Shown here in pieces: positions 7,465 through 16,779 of a stretch of 52,133 nt of DNA (its first letter is position 1; each line of letters begins with the position of its first letter). Source of the DNA: Bradyrhizobium sp. NAS80.1 (GTDB taxonomy: Bacteria; Pseudomonadota; Alphaproteobacteria; Rhizobiales; Xanthobacteraceae). The DNA is taken from positions 1 to 52,133 of the forward strand of contig NZ_LGHL01000013.1 in assembly GCF_001908205.1 (NCBI RefSeq), in the 5' to 3' direction. Made by a program: the position numbers and the translations under genes. The notes below the pieces were generated by a model. The model ran no database searches. It was not told the DNA's origin and saw only the letters and a program-made list of their open reading frames with translations.

Positions 7465-8709
7465 ATGGCTGAGTTGTCCCAAAGCACGTCGTCCGATCTG
7501 AGCGGATTTCCGGTCGCGCCGGCAGACATTCATGCCGCCGCCGAGACCATCCGGGGCGCCGTCGTCGAGACGCCCTGCAGCTACAGTCGCACGCTGAGCA
7601 ATATCTGCGGCTGCGACATCTGGCTCAAATTCGAGAACCTCCAGTTCACCTCCTCGTTCAAGGAGCGCGGCGCGCTCAACCGGCTCACCGCGCTGACTGA
7701 GAAGGAACGTGCGCGCGGCGTCATCGCGATGTCGGCGGGAAACCACGCGCAGGGCGTCGCCTATCACGCCAAGCGGCTCGGCATTCCCGCGACCATCGTG
7801 ATGCCGGTCGGCACGCCGATGGTGAAGGTCGAGAACACGAAGCACCACGGTGCCGAGGTGGTGGTCACGGGCGCGACGCTGGAGGAGGCGGCCGCGTTTG
7901 CGCGAAGCCACGGCGAAGCCCGCGGCATGATCTTCGTCCATCCCTATGACGATCCGCTGGTGATCGCGGGGCAGGGCACCGTCGGGCTGGAGATGCTCAA
8001 GTCTGTGCCGGAGCTCGATATGCTGGTCGTCCCGATCGGCGGCGGCGGGCTAATCAGCGGCATCGCCATTGCGGCGAAATCAATCAAGCCGTCACTGCGG
8101 ATATTGGGCGTCGAGGCCTGGCTCTATCCCTCGATGTACAACGCCATCCACGACGGCAATCTCCCGGCGCGCGGCGATACGCTGGCCGAAGGCATCGCGG
8201 TGAAATCGCCGGGCAAGATCACCACCGAGATCGTCCGCCGTCTCGTCGACGACATTGCGCTCGTGAACGAAGCCGAGCTCGAGCGCGCGGTTGCGACCCT
8301 GATCTCGATCGAGAAGACCGTCGTCGAGGGCGCCGGCGCCGCCGGCCTTGCCGCGCTGATGTCCGATCCGTCCCGCTTCGCCGGCCAGAAGGTTGGCCTG
8401 GTGCTGAGCGGCGGCAATATCGATACAAGACTGATCGCCTCGGTGCTCACGCGCGAGCTGGCGCGCGAGGGGAGGCTGACCCAGCTGTCGCTCGATATCC
8501 CGGACCGGCCGGGCCAGCTCGCTGCCGTGGCCGCGCTTCTGGCCGAAGCCGGCGCCAACATCATCGAAGTCTCGCATCAGCGCACCTTCTCCGACCTGCC
8601 GGCCAAGGCAACGCTGCTGCAGCTCGTCATCGAGACCCGCGACAGCGCCCATCTCGAGGAGGTCATGGCCAGGCTCGGGGCATCCGGATTGAGCGCGCGC
8701 TGCACGTGA
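7465..8709 (+). CDS. ilvA: Threonine ammonia-lyase (threonine dehydratase)
   Basis: PLP enzyme of 414 residues that deaminates threonine to 2-oxobutanoate, feeding isoleucine synthesis or threonine breakdown. The PLP lysine is Lys66 in SSFKERGALNRL. The cofactor loops are SAGNHAQG (about 90-97) and the glycine loop PIGGGGLISG. A single C-terminal ACT domain (about 335-414, LSLDIPDRPGQLAAVAALL) gives the short one-ACT form. I use the ATG at 7465 (MAELSQ) rather than the TTG 42 bases upstream. It follows the NDUFAF6-like gene by 45 bp. The symbol is by family; biosynthetic and catabolic forms cannot be told apart here. Confidence 0.88.
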   Translation: MAELSQSTSSDLSGFPVAPADIHAAAETIRGAVVETPCSYSRTLSNICGCDIWLKFENLQFTSSFKERGALNRLTALTEKERARGVIAMSAGNHAQGVAYHAKRLGIPATIVMPVGTPMVKVENTKHHGAEVVVTGATLEEAAAFARSHGEARGMIFVHPYDDPLVIAGQGTVGLEMLKSVPELDMLVVPIGGGGLISGIAIAAKSIKPSLRILGVEAWLYPSMYNAIHDGNLPARGDTLAEGIAVKSPGKITTEIVRRLVDDIALVNEAELERAVATLISIEKTVVEGAGAAGLAALMSDPSRFAGQKVGLVLSGGNIDTRLIASVLTRELAREGRLTQLSLDIPDRPGQLAAVAALLAEAGANIIEVSHQRTFSDLPAKATLLQLVIETRDSAHLEEVMARLGASGLSARCT

Positions 8710-8721
8710 GCGGACGCGCCG

Positions 8722-10275
8722 CTACTCCGGCAGGCCGGCGGCACGAAGCGCCTCGCCAAGGGACGAGGCGAGCGCCGGCGCGCAGTTGACCCCTTGAAAC
8801 TGTCGGCTGTAGCGGAACGCCGGATGCAGCTCGAGCACCTGTGCGGCTGCCGCTCGCGCCTCCTGCAACCGTCCAAGCTTCGCCAGCGCGGCGGCCAGTT
8901 GCACATAGGTGATGCTATGGCGGGGATTGGCTTGAACCGCGCGGTAGGCGGCGCGGCACGCCTCCTCATATCGGCCGCGATTGAAGTGCCCCAGCGCCTG
9001 TGCATCGAATGCGGCGAAAGCCCAGGAATCGAACGGGCTGAGCCGCATGCCTCGTTCGCTCCATTCGATGGCGCTGTCGGAATCCCCGCCCCATGCGAGC
9101 ATTACACTGCCGAGGATGTAGGTCAGCGCCGATGATGGGCTGATGGCGAGCGCGGCGTCGAGCGCCGTGAACGCCGCCGAGCGATCGTGCCCATCCATGC
9201 CGATCGAAAAGCCCGCTAATGTGAGGGCCGGCGCGTCGTCCTGGCCGTGAGTGATCGCTAACCGCGCGTGGCGGATGGATGCCGAACGATTCACCTCCTG
9301 CAAGCCGGCCCGAAGGAACAGGCAGTGGTGGCACATCGCGGCGTTGCCATGGGCCAGCGCATAATCAGGTTCGAGCGCGATCGAACGTTCGAGAAGCACG
9401 AGCGCCTGCGTGACCTGTTTCGGCATGCCGGAATCGACATCCGGCTGGGCTCGCAGGACGAGATCATAGGCATCGAGGCTCTCGGGCCGTTTGCGTTTGA
9501 CCCTGTTGATTTCGGCGCGCCGCAGGCTCGGCGCAATCGCGCCGACAACTGACAGGGCAATGTCGTCCTGAAGCTCGAAAAAGTCTTCAGACCGGCGATC
9601 GTAGCGTTCGGCCCATACATGCATCCCGGTCGAGGCGTCGATCAACTGACCCGTGATACGCACCGTCGTGCCGGTCTTTCGGACGCTTCCTTCAAGCACG
9701 TACCGCACACCAAGCTCGCGGCCGACCTGCGTCACGTCGACCGCACGGCCCTTGTAAGTGAACGTCGAATTCCGGGCGATCACGAACAGCCAGTTGATGC
9801 GCGACAGGCCGGTGATGATGTCGTCGACCATCCCATCGCCAAAGTAGTCCTGCTCCGCATCGCCGCTCAGATTTGCAAAGGGTAGCACCGCGATAGACGG
9901 CCGGTCCGGCAATGCCAGAGAAGGCGTATCGGAGGCCGCGGATGCGCGATCCGGATCGGCCGTCGACACGGCCGGACCGACATAGCGATAGCCGCGCCGC
10001 GGCAGAGTCTCGATCCAGCGCGCCTCTCCGGACATATCCGCCAGAGTGCGCCGTATGGCGGCGATCTGGACGGTCAGATTGCTGTCTTCGATCGCCTGGG
10101 CGGGCCACGCCGCCTCGATCAAGTCGTCCTTGGACACCGGCGCGCCGGCCCGCCGAACGAGCAAGGCCAAGAGCAGCACAGCGCGCTGGCCGAGAGGGGT
10201 CGGCTCCGCACCGTGGAAAAGGATCCCCGCATCAACGTCGAGGCGAAATGGACCAAATTCAAGGATCGTGACCAT
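8722..10275 (-). CDS. wHTH / TolB-like / TPR regulator
   Basis: 517-residue protein from the ATG at 10275 (MVTILEFG); the open frame runs further upstream into the divergent promoter. Residues 1-100 are an OmpR/CadC-type winged helix (LPRRGYRYVGP is the typical wing end). Residues about 125-260 are the TolB-like domain often found with adenylate-cyclase-like regulators (IAVLPFANLSGDAEQDYFGDGM, VRYVLEGSVRK). The rest is a TPR array. No transmembrane helix separates the wHTH from the sensor part, so it looks cytoplasmic, unlike CadC. It is divergent from a cupin gene across 127 bp, its likeliest target. Confidence 0.8.
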   Translation of the reverse strand: MVTILEFGPFRLDVDAGILFHGAEPTPLGQRAVLLLALLVRRAGAPVSKDDLIEAAWPAQAIEDSNLTVQIAAIRRTLADMSGEARWIETLPRRGYRYVGPAVSTADPDRASAASDTPSLALPDRPSIAVLPFANLSGDAEQDYFGDGMVDDIITGLSRINWLFVIARNSTFTYKGRAVDVTQVGRELGVRYVLEGSVRKTGTTVRITGQLIDASTGMHVWAERYDRRSEDFFELQDDIALSVVGAIAPSLRRAEINRVKRKRPESLDAYDLVLRAQPDVDSGMPKQVTQALVLLERSIALEPDYALAHGNAAMCHHCLFLRAGLQEVNRSASIRHARLAITHGQDDAPALTLAGFSIGMDGHDRSAAFTALDAALAISPSSALTYILGSVMLAWGGDSDSAIEWSERGMRLSPFDSWAFAAFDAQALGHFNRGRYEEACRAAYRAVQANPRHSITYVQLAAALAKLGRLQEARAAAAQVLELHPAFRYSRQFQGVNCAPALASSLGEALRAAGLPE

Positions 10276-10402
10276 CGTCGAAGAAGGGCACGTTTCGCAG
10301 GTTTTTTGCAATGATTTCCGAACGGTTTCACGACTTTCCGGCGCGTCCGGGTCACCATGGCACGATATTAGCGCAACGCCATAACGAGCCATGGAGGGGC
10401 AT

Positions 10403-10864
10403 ATGAACGCGAAACCGGTGATCCGCAGACCCGGCGAGACCAAGGGGGTGATGCTGCGCGGCCAGCCGATGGCGTTCCTGGTAACCGGGGAAGACACCCG
10501 GCACACCAGCATGTTCGACTGGACGATCCCGGCCGGATTCGCCACGGGCCGGCACGTTCATCGCGTGCAGGAGGAGACGTTCTACATGCTTGAAGGCGAG
10601 TGCGAATGGCACGTCGCCGAAGAGGTCGTCCGGGCTACGCCAGGGACCTACCTCTTCATTCCTCCGAGTGTCCCCCACAACATCACCAATGCCAGCGACA
10701 AGCCCGCCCGCGTGCTCATGACAGTGTCCCCGCCGGGGCACGAACATTACTTCGAAGAGCTGGCCAGGCTGACCGCCAGCGGAACGCCGGATGCGAAGGC
10801 CATCAGCGAGTTGCGTGCACGCTTCGATACCGACCAGCTATCGGCGCTAACGACAAGGCCTTGA
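10403..10864 (+). CDS. Cupin-domain protein
   Basis: 153-residue single-domain cupin. The metal-binding motif is complete: H51, H53 and E57 in GRHVHRVQEETFYMLEGE, then H92 in PSVPHNI, so a bound metal is likely. The substrate is unknown. Two ATGs are possible, at 10391 and 10403; I use the second because GGAGGGG precedes it by about 5 bases. It is divergent from the wHTH/TolB-like/TPR regulator, which suggests control by that protein. A convergent aminotransferase lies downstream. Confidence 0.82.
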   Translation: MNAKPVIRRPGETKGVMLRGQPMAFLVTGEDTRHTSMFDWTIPAGFATGRHVHRVQEETFYMLEGECEWHVAEEVVRATPGTYLFIPPSVPHNITNASDKPARVLMTVSPPGHEHYFEELARLTASGTPDAKAISELRARFDTDQLSALTTRP

Positions 10865-10891
10865 AATCCACGCCCGAGGGCGTGCAGCAGT

Positions 10892-12070
10892 TTAGCGCTG
10901 CGCCAGGTTCGCGAGGTGGTCGATCAGCCGGTCGATCTCGGCTTCCGTGTTGTAGTAGTGCGGGGATGCACGCACGACCGGCGGCAGCGAGCGGAGCTCG
11001 GCATCGATCCGGGTGCTGGACGGCTGTGACGCGCCGATCGAGATGCCTGCGGCAGCGGCACTGCTGACAATGGCGTCCGCCTCATATCCTTTCATCATGA
11101 AGCTGACGATGGCGCCCGGTGCGCGGCCGAGATCGCGAATGGTGACTCCAGGAAGGGAAGCGAGGCCGCTGCGAAGACGGTCCGCAAGCATGCGGCAGCG
11201 TTGTTCGATAGGGGCAAGGCCGATCTCAAGGGCATAGTCGACAGAAGCGCCCAGCCCCAGCCGGGCCGCGTAGTTGTTCTCCCAGGTCTCGAAGCGGCGG
11301 GCGTCGTCGCGGAGTCGATATTCATCTCGCGAGACCCAGGGGGCCGCGAAGTGGTCGATCATGGGCGGCTCGAGTTGTTGCCGCAACGCCCGGCGGACGT
11401 AGAGGAAGCCGGTGCCGCGCGGGCCGCGCAGGAACTTGCGGCCGGTCGCGGACAGCATGTCACAGCCAATGGCCTCGACGTCGACCGCCATCTGGCCGAC
11501 CGCCTGGCAGGCGTCGAGCAGATAGGGAATGCCCCGCGCTCGTGCGATCTTGCCGATGGCTGCCGCCGGATTGACGAGGCCGCCATTGGTCGGAACCCAG
11601 GTGATCGCGATCAGCTTCACGCGCGCATCGATCATGCGCTCGAGCGCGTGGACATCGAGCTCGCCGCTGGCATCGCTGGGCACCACGTCGATGATCGCGC
11701 CCGTACGCTTGGCGACCTGAAGAAAGGCGACATAGTTTGCGGCGTATTCTGCCTCGGCCGTCAGGATCCGATCGCCGTTGCGAAACGGAAGCGCGTAGAA
11801 GGCCATCTGCCAGGCAACGGTCGCGTTCTCCATGAGGGCGATCTCGTCGGGCGCGGCATTCAACAGACGGGCGACGGAGCCGTAGACCGCTTCACGCCGA
11901 TCAGACTCACGGTCGGCGGCGGCATAGCCACCGATCTCGCTCTCCAGATCGATATGCTGCTTCATCGCTGCGACAACGGGCGCCGGCATGAGAGCTGCGC
12001 CCGCGTTATGAAGATAGGCGAGCCGCCGTGCGGCCGGCGTGTCGGCGCGTATGCGATCGATGTCGATCAC
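10892..12070 (-). CDS. Class V aminotransferase family PLP enzyme
   Basis: 392-residue fold-type I PLP enzyme. The Schiff-base lysine is Lys212 in SATGRKFLRGPRGTGF, and the pyridine-nitrogen aspartate is D187 in YLLDACQAVGQM. The GPRGTGFLYV segment is shared with isopenicillin-N-epimerase-like and cysteine-desulfurase-like members. Start is GTG at 12070 with GAGGA 6 bases upstream. Neighbours are a cupin gene downstream (convergent) and a VOC gene (divergent). The substrate cannot be assigned; an EgtE-like or desulfurase-like lyase are alternatives. Confidence 0.78.
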   Translation of the reverse strand: MIDIDRIRADTPAARRLAYLHNAGAALMPAPVVAAMKQHIDLESEIGGYAAADRESDRREAVYGSVARLLNAAPDEIALMENATVAWQMAFYALPFRNGDRILTAEAEYAANYVAFLQVAKRTGAIIDVVPSDASGELDVHALERMIDARVKLIAITWVPTNGGLVNPAAAIGKIARARGIPYLLDACQAVGQMAVDVEAIGCDMLSATGRKFLRGPRGTGFLYVRRALRQQLEPPMIDHFAAPWVSRDEYRLRDDARRFETWENNYAARLGLGASVDYALEIGLAPIEQRCRMLADRLRSGLASLPGVTIRDLGRAPGAIVSFMMKGYEADAIVSSAAAAGISIGASQPSSTRIDAELRSLPPVVRASPHYYNTEAEIDRLIDHLANLAQR

Positions 12071-12208
12071 GTGAGATCCTCTGCCATCGGGTTCCCTGAG
12101 TTAGACACAATGACGCACGCGAGCAAGATCAGGCAAACTGGAGCATGCCGATCCGGGTGCCTATGCTGGTAGACAGCGCGATTTGGCCCGGAACCGAAAG
12201 GACCCTCA

Positions 12209-12682
12209 ATGGCGAAGAACACGATTTGCCTCTGGTACGACAAGGACGCCGAAGCGGCTGCCCGTTTCTATGCCGAGACGTTCCCCGACAGCGCAGTGAG
12301 CGTCGTCCACCGCGCGCCCAGCGACTACCCGTCAGGCAAGGCCGGCGACGTGCTCACCGTCGAATTCACGGTCGCGGGCGTTGCCTGTCTCGGCCTCAAC
12401 GGCGGTCCCGTGTTCAGCCACAACGAGTCCTTCTCATTCCAGATCGCGACCGACGATCAGGAGGAGACCGACCGCTATTGGAACGCCATCGTCAGCAATG
12501 GCGGGCAGGAGAGCGCCTGCGGCTGGTGCAAGGACAGATGGGGCGTTTCCTGGCAGATCACGCCGCGCGTGCTGACCGAGGCGCTGGCGGCCGGCGGCAC
12601 GGAAGCCAAGCGCGCGTTCGAGGCGATGATGGGGATGACGAAAATCGACGTCGCCGCGATCGAGGCCGCACGCCGTGGTTGA
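12209..12682 (+). CDS. VOC/PhnB-like protein
   Basis: 157-residue glyoxalase/VOC-fold protein of the PhnB or 3-demethylubiquinone-methyltransferase-like group. The beta-alpha-beta repeats begin with NTICLWYDKDAEAAARFYAETF and continue with GVACLGLNGGPVFSHNESFSFQIA and CGWCKDRWGVSWQITP. Such proteins bind small ligands or metals, and most are uncharacterised. An AAAGGA motif precedes the ATG. It is followed at once by a long palindromic repeat that may end transcription. Confidence 0.82.
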   Translation: MAKNTICLWYDKDAEAAARFYAETFPDSAVSVVHRAPSDYPSGKAGDVLTVEFTVAGVACLGLNGGPVFSHNESFSFQIATDDQEETDRYWNAIVSNGGQESACGWCKDRWGVSWQITPRVLTEALAAGGTEAKRAFEAMMGMTKIDVAAIEAARRG

Positions 12683-12685
12683 TAT

Positions 12686-12781
12686 CGTCCGTTCCGATGG
12701 AATCGGAACGGGGCTCTAGATTATTGTTTTGACGCGTTTTCTTTACGCGAACCGGTATCCACTTCGCTCGAAAACGCTCTA
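12686..12781. repeat. Dispersed palindromic repeat (GTTCCGAT hairpin plus GCGTTTTC/GAAAACGC)
   Basis: A 10-bp stem (12689-12698 with 12702-12711, CCGTTCCGAT/ATCGGAACGG) is followed by a second inverted pair around GCGTTTTC and GAAAACGC, ending CGCTCTAG. I recognise this composite block as one of the commonest intergenic repeats of Bradyrhizobium. It lies between convergent genes, and its last bases form the stop codon of the CAP-domain gene. Confidence 0.65.
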
Positions 12782-13345
12782 GATGCAGAGGCTGAGCAGC
12801 TTGATGTGGCAGCCGCTGGATTTGGGCTTGCTTGCAGGCGCGGTCTCGCGCTTCACGGCAACCAGCGGCTCCTTGTCTTTGTCTTTCTTGCTCTTGCCCT
12901 TGCCCTTCGGTTCGTAATCGCCAGCGATCACCATGGCCCAATAGGTGCGCTTGCCGCTGGCGTTTTTGGCGCTCGCGATTCCGACGCGGGAGGCGTTGTG
13001 CAGCAGCAGGTTCCTGCGGTGCCCGGAGGAGTCGATCCACTGGCCGAGCGTCTTCTCGAAATTGTCGTAGCCGTAGGCGATGTTCTCGGCGGCGCGGCCT
13101 GCGCCGGCCGGTGCGACGCGCCGGTTGAACGGGCCGAGCGCATCGTGACTGAGATTGTCCTTTGCCGCCATCGCGCGCGCCTGGTCCATGGCAATGCGGT
13201 CGAGCGTGGCGTCGCGCACGACGCGGACCTCGCCATGCTTGAGGCGGAAGCTGGAGATCAACTCGGCCGGGGATTCGGCCATTGCCGGCGAGGCTGTCAG
13301 CAGCAGGAGGCCGGCGATCATACCGCCAACCGCACGTTGCATCAT
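12779..13345 (-). CDS. Secreted CAP/SCP-domain protein
   Basis: About 188 residues from the paired ATGs at 13345/13342, preceded by GGGGGA. A signal peptide (…GLLLLTASPAMA) is followed by a CAP domain (about 25-140) with the family motifs LSHDALGPFNRR, AENIAYG and WIDSSGHRRNLL. The C-terminus is a Lys-rich tail (KGKGKSKKDKDKE) ending in two cysteines. Bacterial CAP proteins are exported and mostly uncharacterised. The stop codon lies inside a dispersed repeat, so the last residues may be repeat-derived. Confidence 0.85.
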   Translation of the reverse strand: MMQRAVGGMIAGLLLLTASPAMAESPAELISSFRLKHGEVRVVRDATLDRIAMDQARAMAAKDNLSHDALGPFNRRVAPAGAGRAAENIAYGYDNFEKTLGQWIDSSGHRRNLLLHNASRVGIASAKNASGKRTYWAMVIAGDYEPKGKGKSKKDKDKEPLVAVKRETAPASKPKSSGCHIKLLSLCI

Positions 13346-13434
13346 GGTCCCCCGAGTGCCCATAACCCCGCCAAGCCCGAATTATCCGACTGCTTCTCTA
13401 TCGCCAATGTGGACGCTTCAAGGCACGGGCCGCG

Positions 13435-14529
13435 CTAGCTCGTCGGCAGGTCCGCCTCGAAGTTGAAGCGGTCACGGAGGTTCTTGCGCTGCTCCAGGAT
13501 GTCCTTGAGGAAGGCGCGATCCTGGTCGTTTTTCATCATCGGCTCGATCAGGTCGAGCTGGTTCATGGCGACCAGTTGCAGGATCTCGGTGCGCGGCTTG
13601 CCGCTGGTATCGCGCGGCAGGGCGTGCACCACCTGGATGTGCTCCGGCGGCTTCGGACCCTTGGCGGCGGTAAGCTCGTTGCGGATCTGGCCCTCGAGCG
13701 CGGCCTGATCGGCTTCGACGAAGGCGTAGAGCCCGACGCCCGAGCGGCGGTCGGCGAAGGCGACGATGGCGGTGTCGCGCACGGCCGGGTTCTTGCGGAT
13801 CAGCTCGGCCAGCACCGGCGCGTCGTTGACCAGCCTGCGGCCGCCGCCCTCGCGGTCGGTGAAGTTGAACAGGCCGCGCGTGATCGCACGGTAGACCTTC
13901 TTGCCGGTGGCGAGCCACAGGCTCGCCGCGAATGATTTCTTCGCCAGGATCTTGCGCTCGCGCGGCGTCAGCGCATCGGGCGCATAGGAGCGCTTGTGCT
14001 TCAGCAGATGCCGGAGGTCTTCGTAGGCCAGGATGCGATAGAGGCGGCCGCGGCGGGCAAAGCAGGCAGCGAGCTGGAAGTCGGTCACGTAGGCGCGCCC
14101 ATCGCGGCCCACCAGCCAGTTCTGCTCTTTGGCGAGATCGTTGTGGCAGATGCCGGCGCGACGTAGCCGGCGCAGCGCCGCCTTGGCCGAGCGGAAATAG
14201 GCGAGGTCGCCATGCGGCTTGGCCAGATGCAGCGCAACGCCGTCCACGAAGCCGCGAACCAACGCGCGACGGCCGGCCCACAGAAGCTCGGGGCCGACGT
14301 TAAGACCTTTGGCGAGCGCCAGCGCATGCTTTTCGCGGGCGAACAGATGGCGCGCCAGGAGGAACGACCACCACGGCACCTCGTTGAGCCGGCGCAGTAC
14401 TGCGTCGACCTCGCCGTTGTCGCTGCGGAAGCGTCCGCGCTCGACGATCGAGAACACGTCGCGCTTGAGCAGCACGCCCTCGGTCCAGCGCGCCGAGAGT
14501 TCTGCGGCGTCGTCTTTGGGGAGGCTCAT
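13435..14529 (-). CDS. Kinase-like protein fused to an ANL (AMP-binding) C-terminal domain
   Basis: 364 residues in two parts. Residues about 15-220 resemble a protein-kinase/RIO-type fold: catalytic-loop pattern H129-N-D131…N137 (GICHNDLAKEQNW) and T149-D150-F-Q in place of DFG. Residues about 235-325 match the C-terminal subdomain of acyl-CoA synthetases and other ANL enzymes, including the A10-like lysine K311 in LPRDTSGKPRTEIL. The large adenylate-forming N-terminal domain is missing. The function is unknown; regulation or modification of a lipid-activation step is a guess. It starts 7 bp after trmFO and is probably co-transcribed with it. Confidence 0.75.
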   Translation of the reverse strand: MSLPKDDAAELSARWTEGVLLKRDVFSIVERGRFRSDNGEVDAVLRRLNEVPWWSFLLARHLFAREKHALALAKGLNVGPELLWAGRRALVRGFVDGVALHLAKPHGDLAYFRSAKAALRRLRRAGICHNDLAKEQNWLVGRDGRAYVTDFQLAACFARRGRLYRILAYEDLRHLLKHKRSYAPDALTPRERKILAKKSFAASLWLATGKKVYRAITRGLFNFTDREGGGRRLVNDAPVLAELIRKNPAVRDTAIVAFADRRSGVGLYAFVEADQAALEGQIRNELTAAKGPKPPEHIQVVHALPRDTSGKPRTEILQLVAMNQLDLIEPMMKNDQDRAFLKDILEQRKNLRDRFNFEADLPTS

Positions 14530-14536
14530 CGAAAAC

Positions 14537-15964
14537 TCACGCCGCAGCGGCTATGTGCAGGTGATCGGCGATCCAGCGATCGAGATCGGCGAGCGCCCGT
14601 GCACTCATCGCCTGCTTCTTGGCCACCGTCTTCTCGTTGCCGCGCAAGCGTGTGCCATCGGGCTTCTTCGTCGGAACGGTCGCGAGCGGCGGGAACAGGC
14701 CGAAATTGATGTTCATCGGCTGGAACGAACGCGTACCCGGCTCGATGGTCTCGATATGGCCGCCGGTGATGTGGCCAAGCAGCGATCCGAGCGCGGTCGT
14801 GCCGGGTGGGCTTTCCAGCGTTTCGCCACGTGCATCTGCGGCCGCATAGAGGCCTGCGATCAGGCCGACGCTGGCCGACTCCACATAACCCTCGCAGCCC
14901 GTCATCTGGCCGGCAAAGCGCAGCCGCGGCTGTGCGCGCAGGCGCAACTGGCCGTCGAGCAGCTTTGGCGAGTTGAGGAAGGTGTTGCGATGCAGACCGC
15001 CGAGGCGGGCGAACTCGGCCTTTTCCAGCCCGGGAATGCTGCGGAAGATGCGCTGCTGCTCGCCGTATTTCAGCTTCGTCTGGAAGCCGACGATGTTGTA
15101 GAGCGTGCCGAGCTTGTTGTCCTGGCGCAGCTGCACGATCGCGTAGGCTTTCGTCGCGGGATCGTGCGGATTGGTGAGGCCGACCGGCTTCATCGGGCCG
15201 TGGCGCAGCGTCTCGGGGCCGCGCTCTGCCATGATTTCGATCGGCAGGCAGCCGTCGAAATAGGGCGTGTTGGTCTCCCATTCTTTGAACTCGGTCTTCT
15301 CGCCGGCGATCAGCGCGGCGACGAATCCGTCATACTGCTCCTTGGTCATGGGGCAGTTGATGTAGTCGGCGCCGTTGCCGCCGGGACCGACCTTGTCGTA
15401 GCGCGACTGGAACCAGGCCACCGACATGTCAATGGATTCGCGGTGCACAATCGGCGCGATCGCGTCGAAGAAGGCGAGCGCGCTCTCGTCGGTGAGTTGA
15501 CGGATGGCGTCGGCGAGCGGTGCGGAGGTGAGGGGCCCCGTAGCAACGATGACGTTGCTCCAGTCGGCCGGCGGCAGGCCTGCGATCTCGCCGCGGGCGA
15601 TCTCAATGAGGGGATGGTCGTTGAGCGCTTTGGTCACGGCCGCGGAAAAGCCCTCGCGGTCGACCGCGAGCGCGCCGCCGGCGGGCACCTGGTTGGCATC
15701 GGCCGCGCGCATGATCAGCGAGTCGAGGCGGCGCATCTCCGCGTGCAAAAGGCCGACAGCGTTGTTGGCGGCGTCGTCCGAGCGGAACGAATTGGAGCAG
15801 ACGAGCTCGGCGAGCCCGTCGGTTCGGTGCGCCTCCGTCATGTGGGTCGGCCGCATCTCGTGCAGCACGACGGGCACGCCGGCTTTGGCCACCTGCCAAG
15901 CGGCCTCAGAACCGGCAAGGCCGGCGCCGATGACGTGCACTGTATTCGATAGGGGTCCTGTCAT
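14537..15964 (-). CDS. trmFO: TrmFO, folate/FAD-dependent tRNA (uracil-54) methyltransferase
   Basis: 475-residue flavoprotein that makes 5-methyluridine at position 54 of tRNA with methylenetetrahydrofolate as carbon donor. The N-terminal FAD motif is [14 protein letters not shown] (about 11-24). Family segments seen include [43 protein letters not shown] and GLIAGLYAA. The length is typical. The start is the ATG at 15964. The downstream neighbour, 7 bp away, is the kinase/ANL fusion. Confidence 0.95.
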   Translation of the reverse strand: MTGPLSNTVHVIGAGLAGSEAAWQVAKAGVPVVLHEMRPTHMTEAHRTDGLAELVCSNSFRSDDAANNAVGLLHAEMRRLDSLIMRAADANQVPAGGALAVDREGFSAAVTKALNDHPLIEIARGEIAGLPPADWSNVIVATGPLTSAPLADAIRQLTDESALAFFDAIAPIVHRESIDMSVAWFQSRYDKVGPGGNGADYINCPMTKEQYDGFVAALIAGEKTEFKEWETNTPYFDGCLPIEIMAERGPETLRHGPMKPVGLTNPHDPATKAYAIVQLRQDNKLGTLYNIVGFQTKLKYGEQQRIFRSIPGLEKAEFARLGGLHRNTFLNSPKLLDGQLRLRAQPRLRFAGQMTGCEGYVESASVGLIAGLYAAADARGETLESPPGTTALGSLLGHITGGHIETIEPGTRSFQPMNINFGLFPPLATVPTKKPDGTRLRGNEKTVAKKQAMSARALADLDRWIADHLHIAAAA

Positions 15965-16038
15965 GGGGCGGACAGGTAGCGCTTTTCGGCGGCCAGTGGA
16001 ATCGCCGAGATCGAGTTTTCTGCCATCAGAAACGACAA

Positions 16039-16057
16039 CGCCCGCACAAGGCGGGCG
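16039..16057 (-). terminator. Hairpin downstream of the DUF1127 gene
   Basis: A 7-bp stem, CGCCCGC/GCGGGCG, with loop ACAAG, lies 34 bp after the DUF1127 stop and before trmFO. It has no strong U-run. Confidence 0.5.
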
Positions 16058-16090
16058 CTATCGGTTCGTCCGGTTAAGGGCTGAACGAAA

Positions 16091-16243
16091 TCAGCCCTGA
16101 TACTGACCGGCGGCAACGCGCGGGATGTCCGAGCGATCGAGGCCGATGTCGGCCAGTTCGCGATCGCTGAGCTGGGACAGCTCGGCAACATTGCGCTGAT
16201 AGTCCCGGAAAGCCTGGATCATGCGGATGAGCGAGAGCAGCAT
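16091..16243 (-). CDS. DUF1127-family small protein
   Basis: 50 residues from the ATG at 16243, preceded by AGGAG 8 bases upstream; the frame is open further but has no better start. The family core is visible: RDYQRNVAELSQLSDRELADIGLDRSDI. DUF1127 proteins are small, Arg-rich and common in alphaproteobacteria. Some members affect phosphate metabolism, small-RNA turnover or stress responses, but this one has no assigned role. Confidence 0.88.
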   Translation of the reverse strand: MLLSLIRMIQAFRDYQRNVAELSQLSDRELADIGLDRSDIPRVAAGQYQG

Positions 16244-16586
16244 TTGTAGTCTCCTGTAGTTCGATTCAGCCCTTGCCCGGGCCTCATCGTTAAAATGAAT
16301 ATAGATGAGTGTGGTGCACTGCGAAAGTTCCGATGTTGCGGTGCAGCTAAGCAAAGAACGCATAGCGGCGGTAACGGACGATTAACCGGAGGGCAGCCGC
16401 GCCCAAAGGGCAGGCGGAACGCGGAAAAGGATGCCATAAATGTCCGTGAATTCACGATATTATGACTTTCTGTCCAGGTCCGTGCATTGCGGAATTATGT
16501 TTCGCCCCCGCTCCCAGCAAGGCGATCTGTCAGCTCCTGCACCCAAGTCTCGCATGCGCGAATCGCATGAGAGTGGAACTATAAGA
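16244..16586. other. Intergenic region with no recognisable gene
   Basis: About 340 bp upstream of DUF1127. It contains the AT-rich stretch TTAAAATGAATATAGATGAG, a plausible promoter zone for DUF1127. I see no RNA gene or strong hairpin. Confidence 0.5.
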
Positions 16587-16766
16587 ATGAATAAATATTC
16601 GCTTTTTGTGACGCCCGAAGGCAAACAGGCGGCAGGGGTTACCCTGGCGCGGACGGCGAGATCCGTCCGGCGAAGCGCTGCAAGGCCGGACGAAGCACCT
16701 AGCGTCATCAGGAGGTCCCAGTCGCTTCGCTATTGCAGCGCACACACGCCAAGCGTGTGGCATTGA
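16587..16766 (+). CDS. Possible small ORF (59 aa), unrecognised
   Basis: An ATG at 16587 in an AT-rich context opens a 59-codon frame beginning MNKYSLFVTPEGKQAAG and ending SVWH. It has no clear Shine-Dalgarno and no recognised domain, and its second half is Arg/Ser-rich like a chance frame. It stops 13 bases before the next candidate small ORF. Confidence 0.25.
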   Translation: MNKYSLFVTPEGKQAAGVTLARTARSVRRSAARPDEAPSVIRRSQSLRYCSAHTPSVWH

Positions 16767-16779
16767 TTACGAGGATGTA

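Noticed and set aside
14219..15952. 577-codon frame opposite trmFO
   Set aside because: Antisense to trmFO and the kinase/ANL gene; no recognisable fold.
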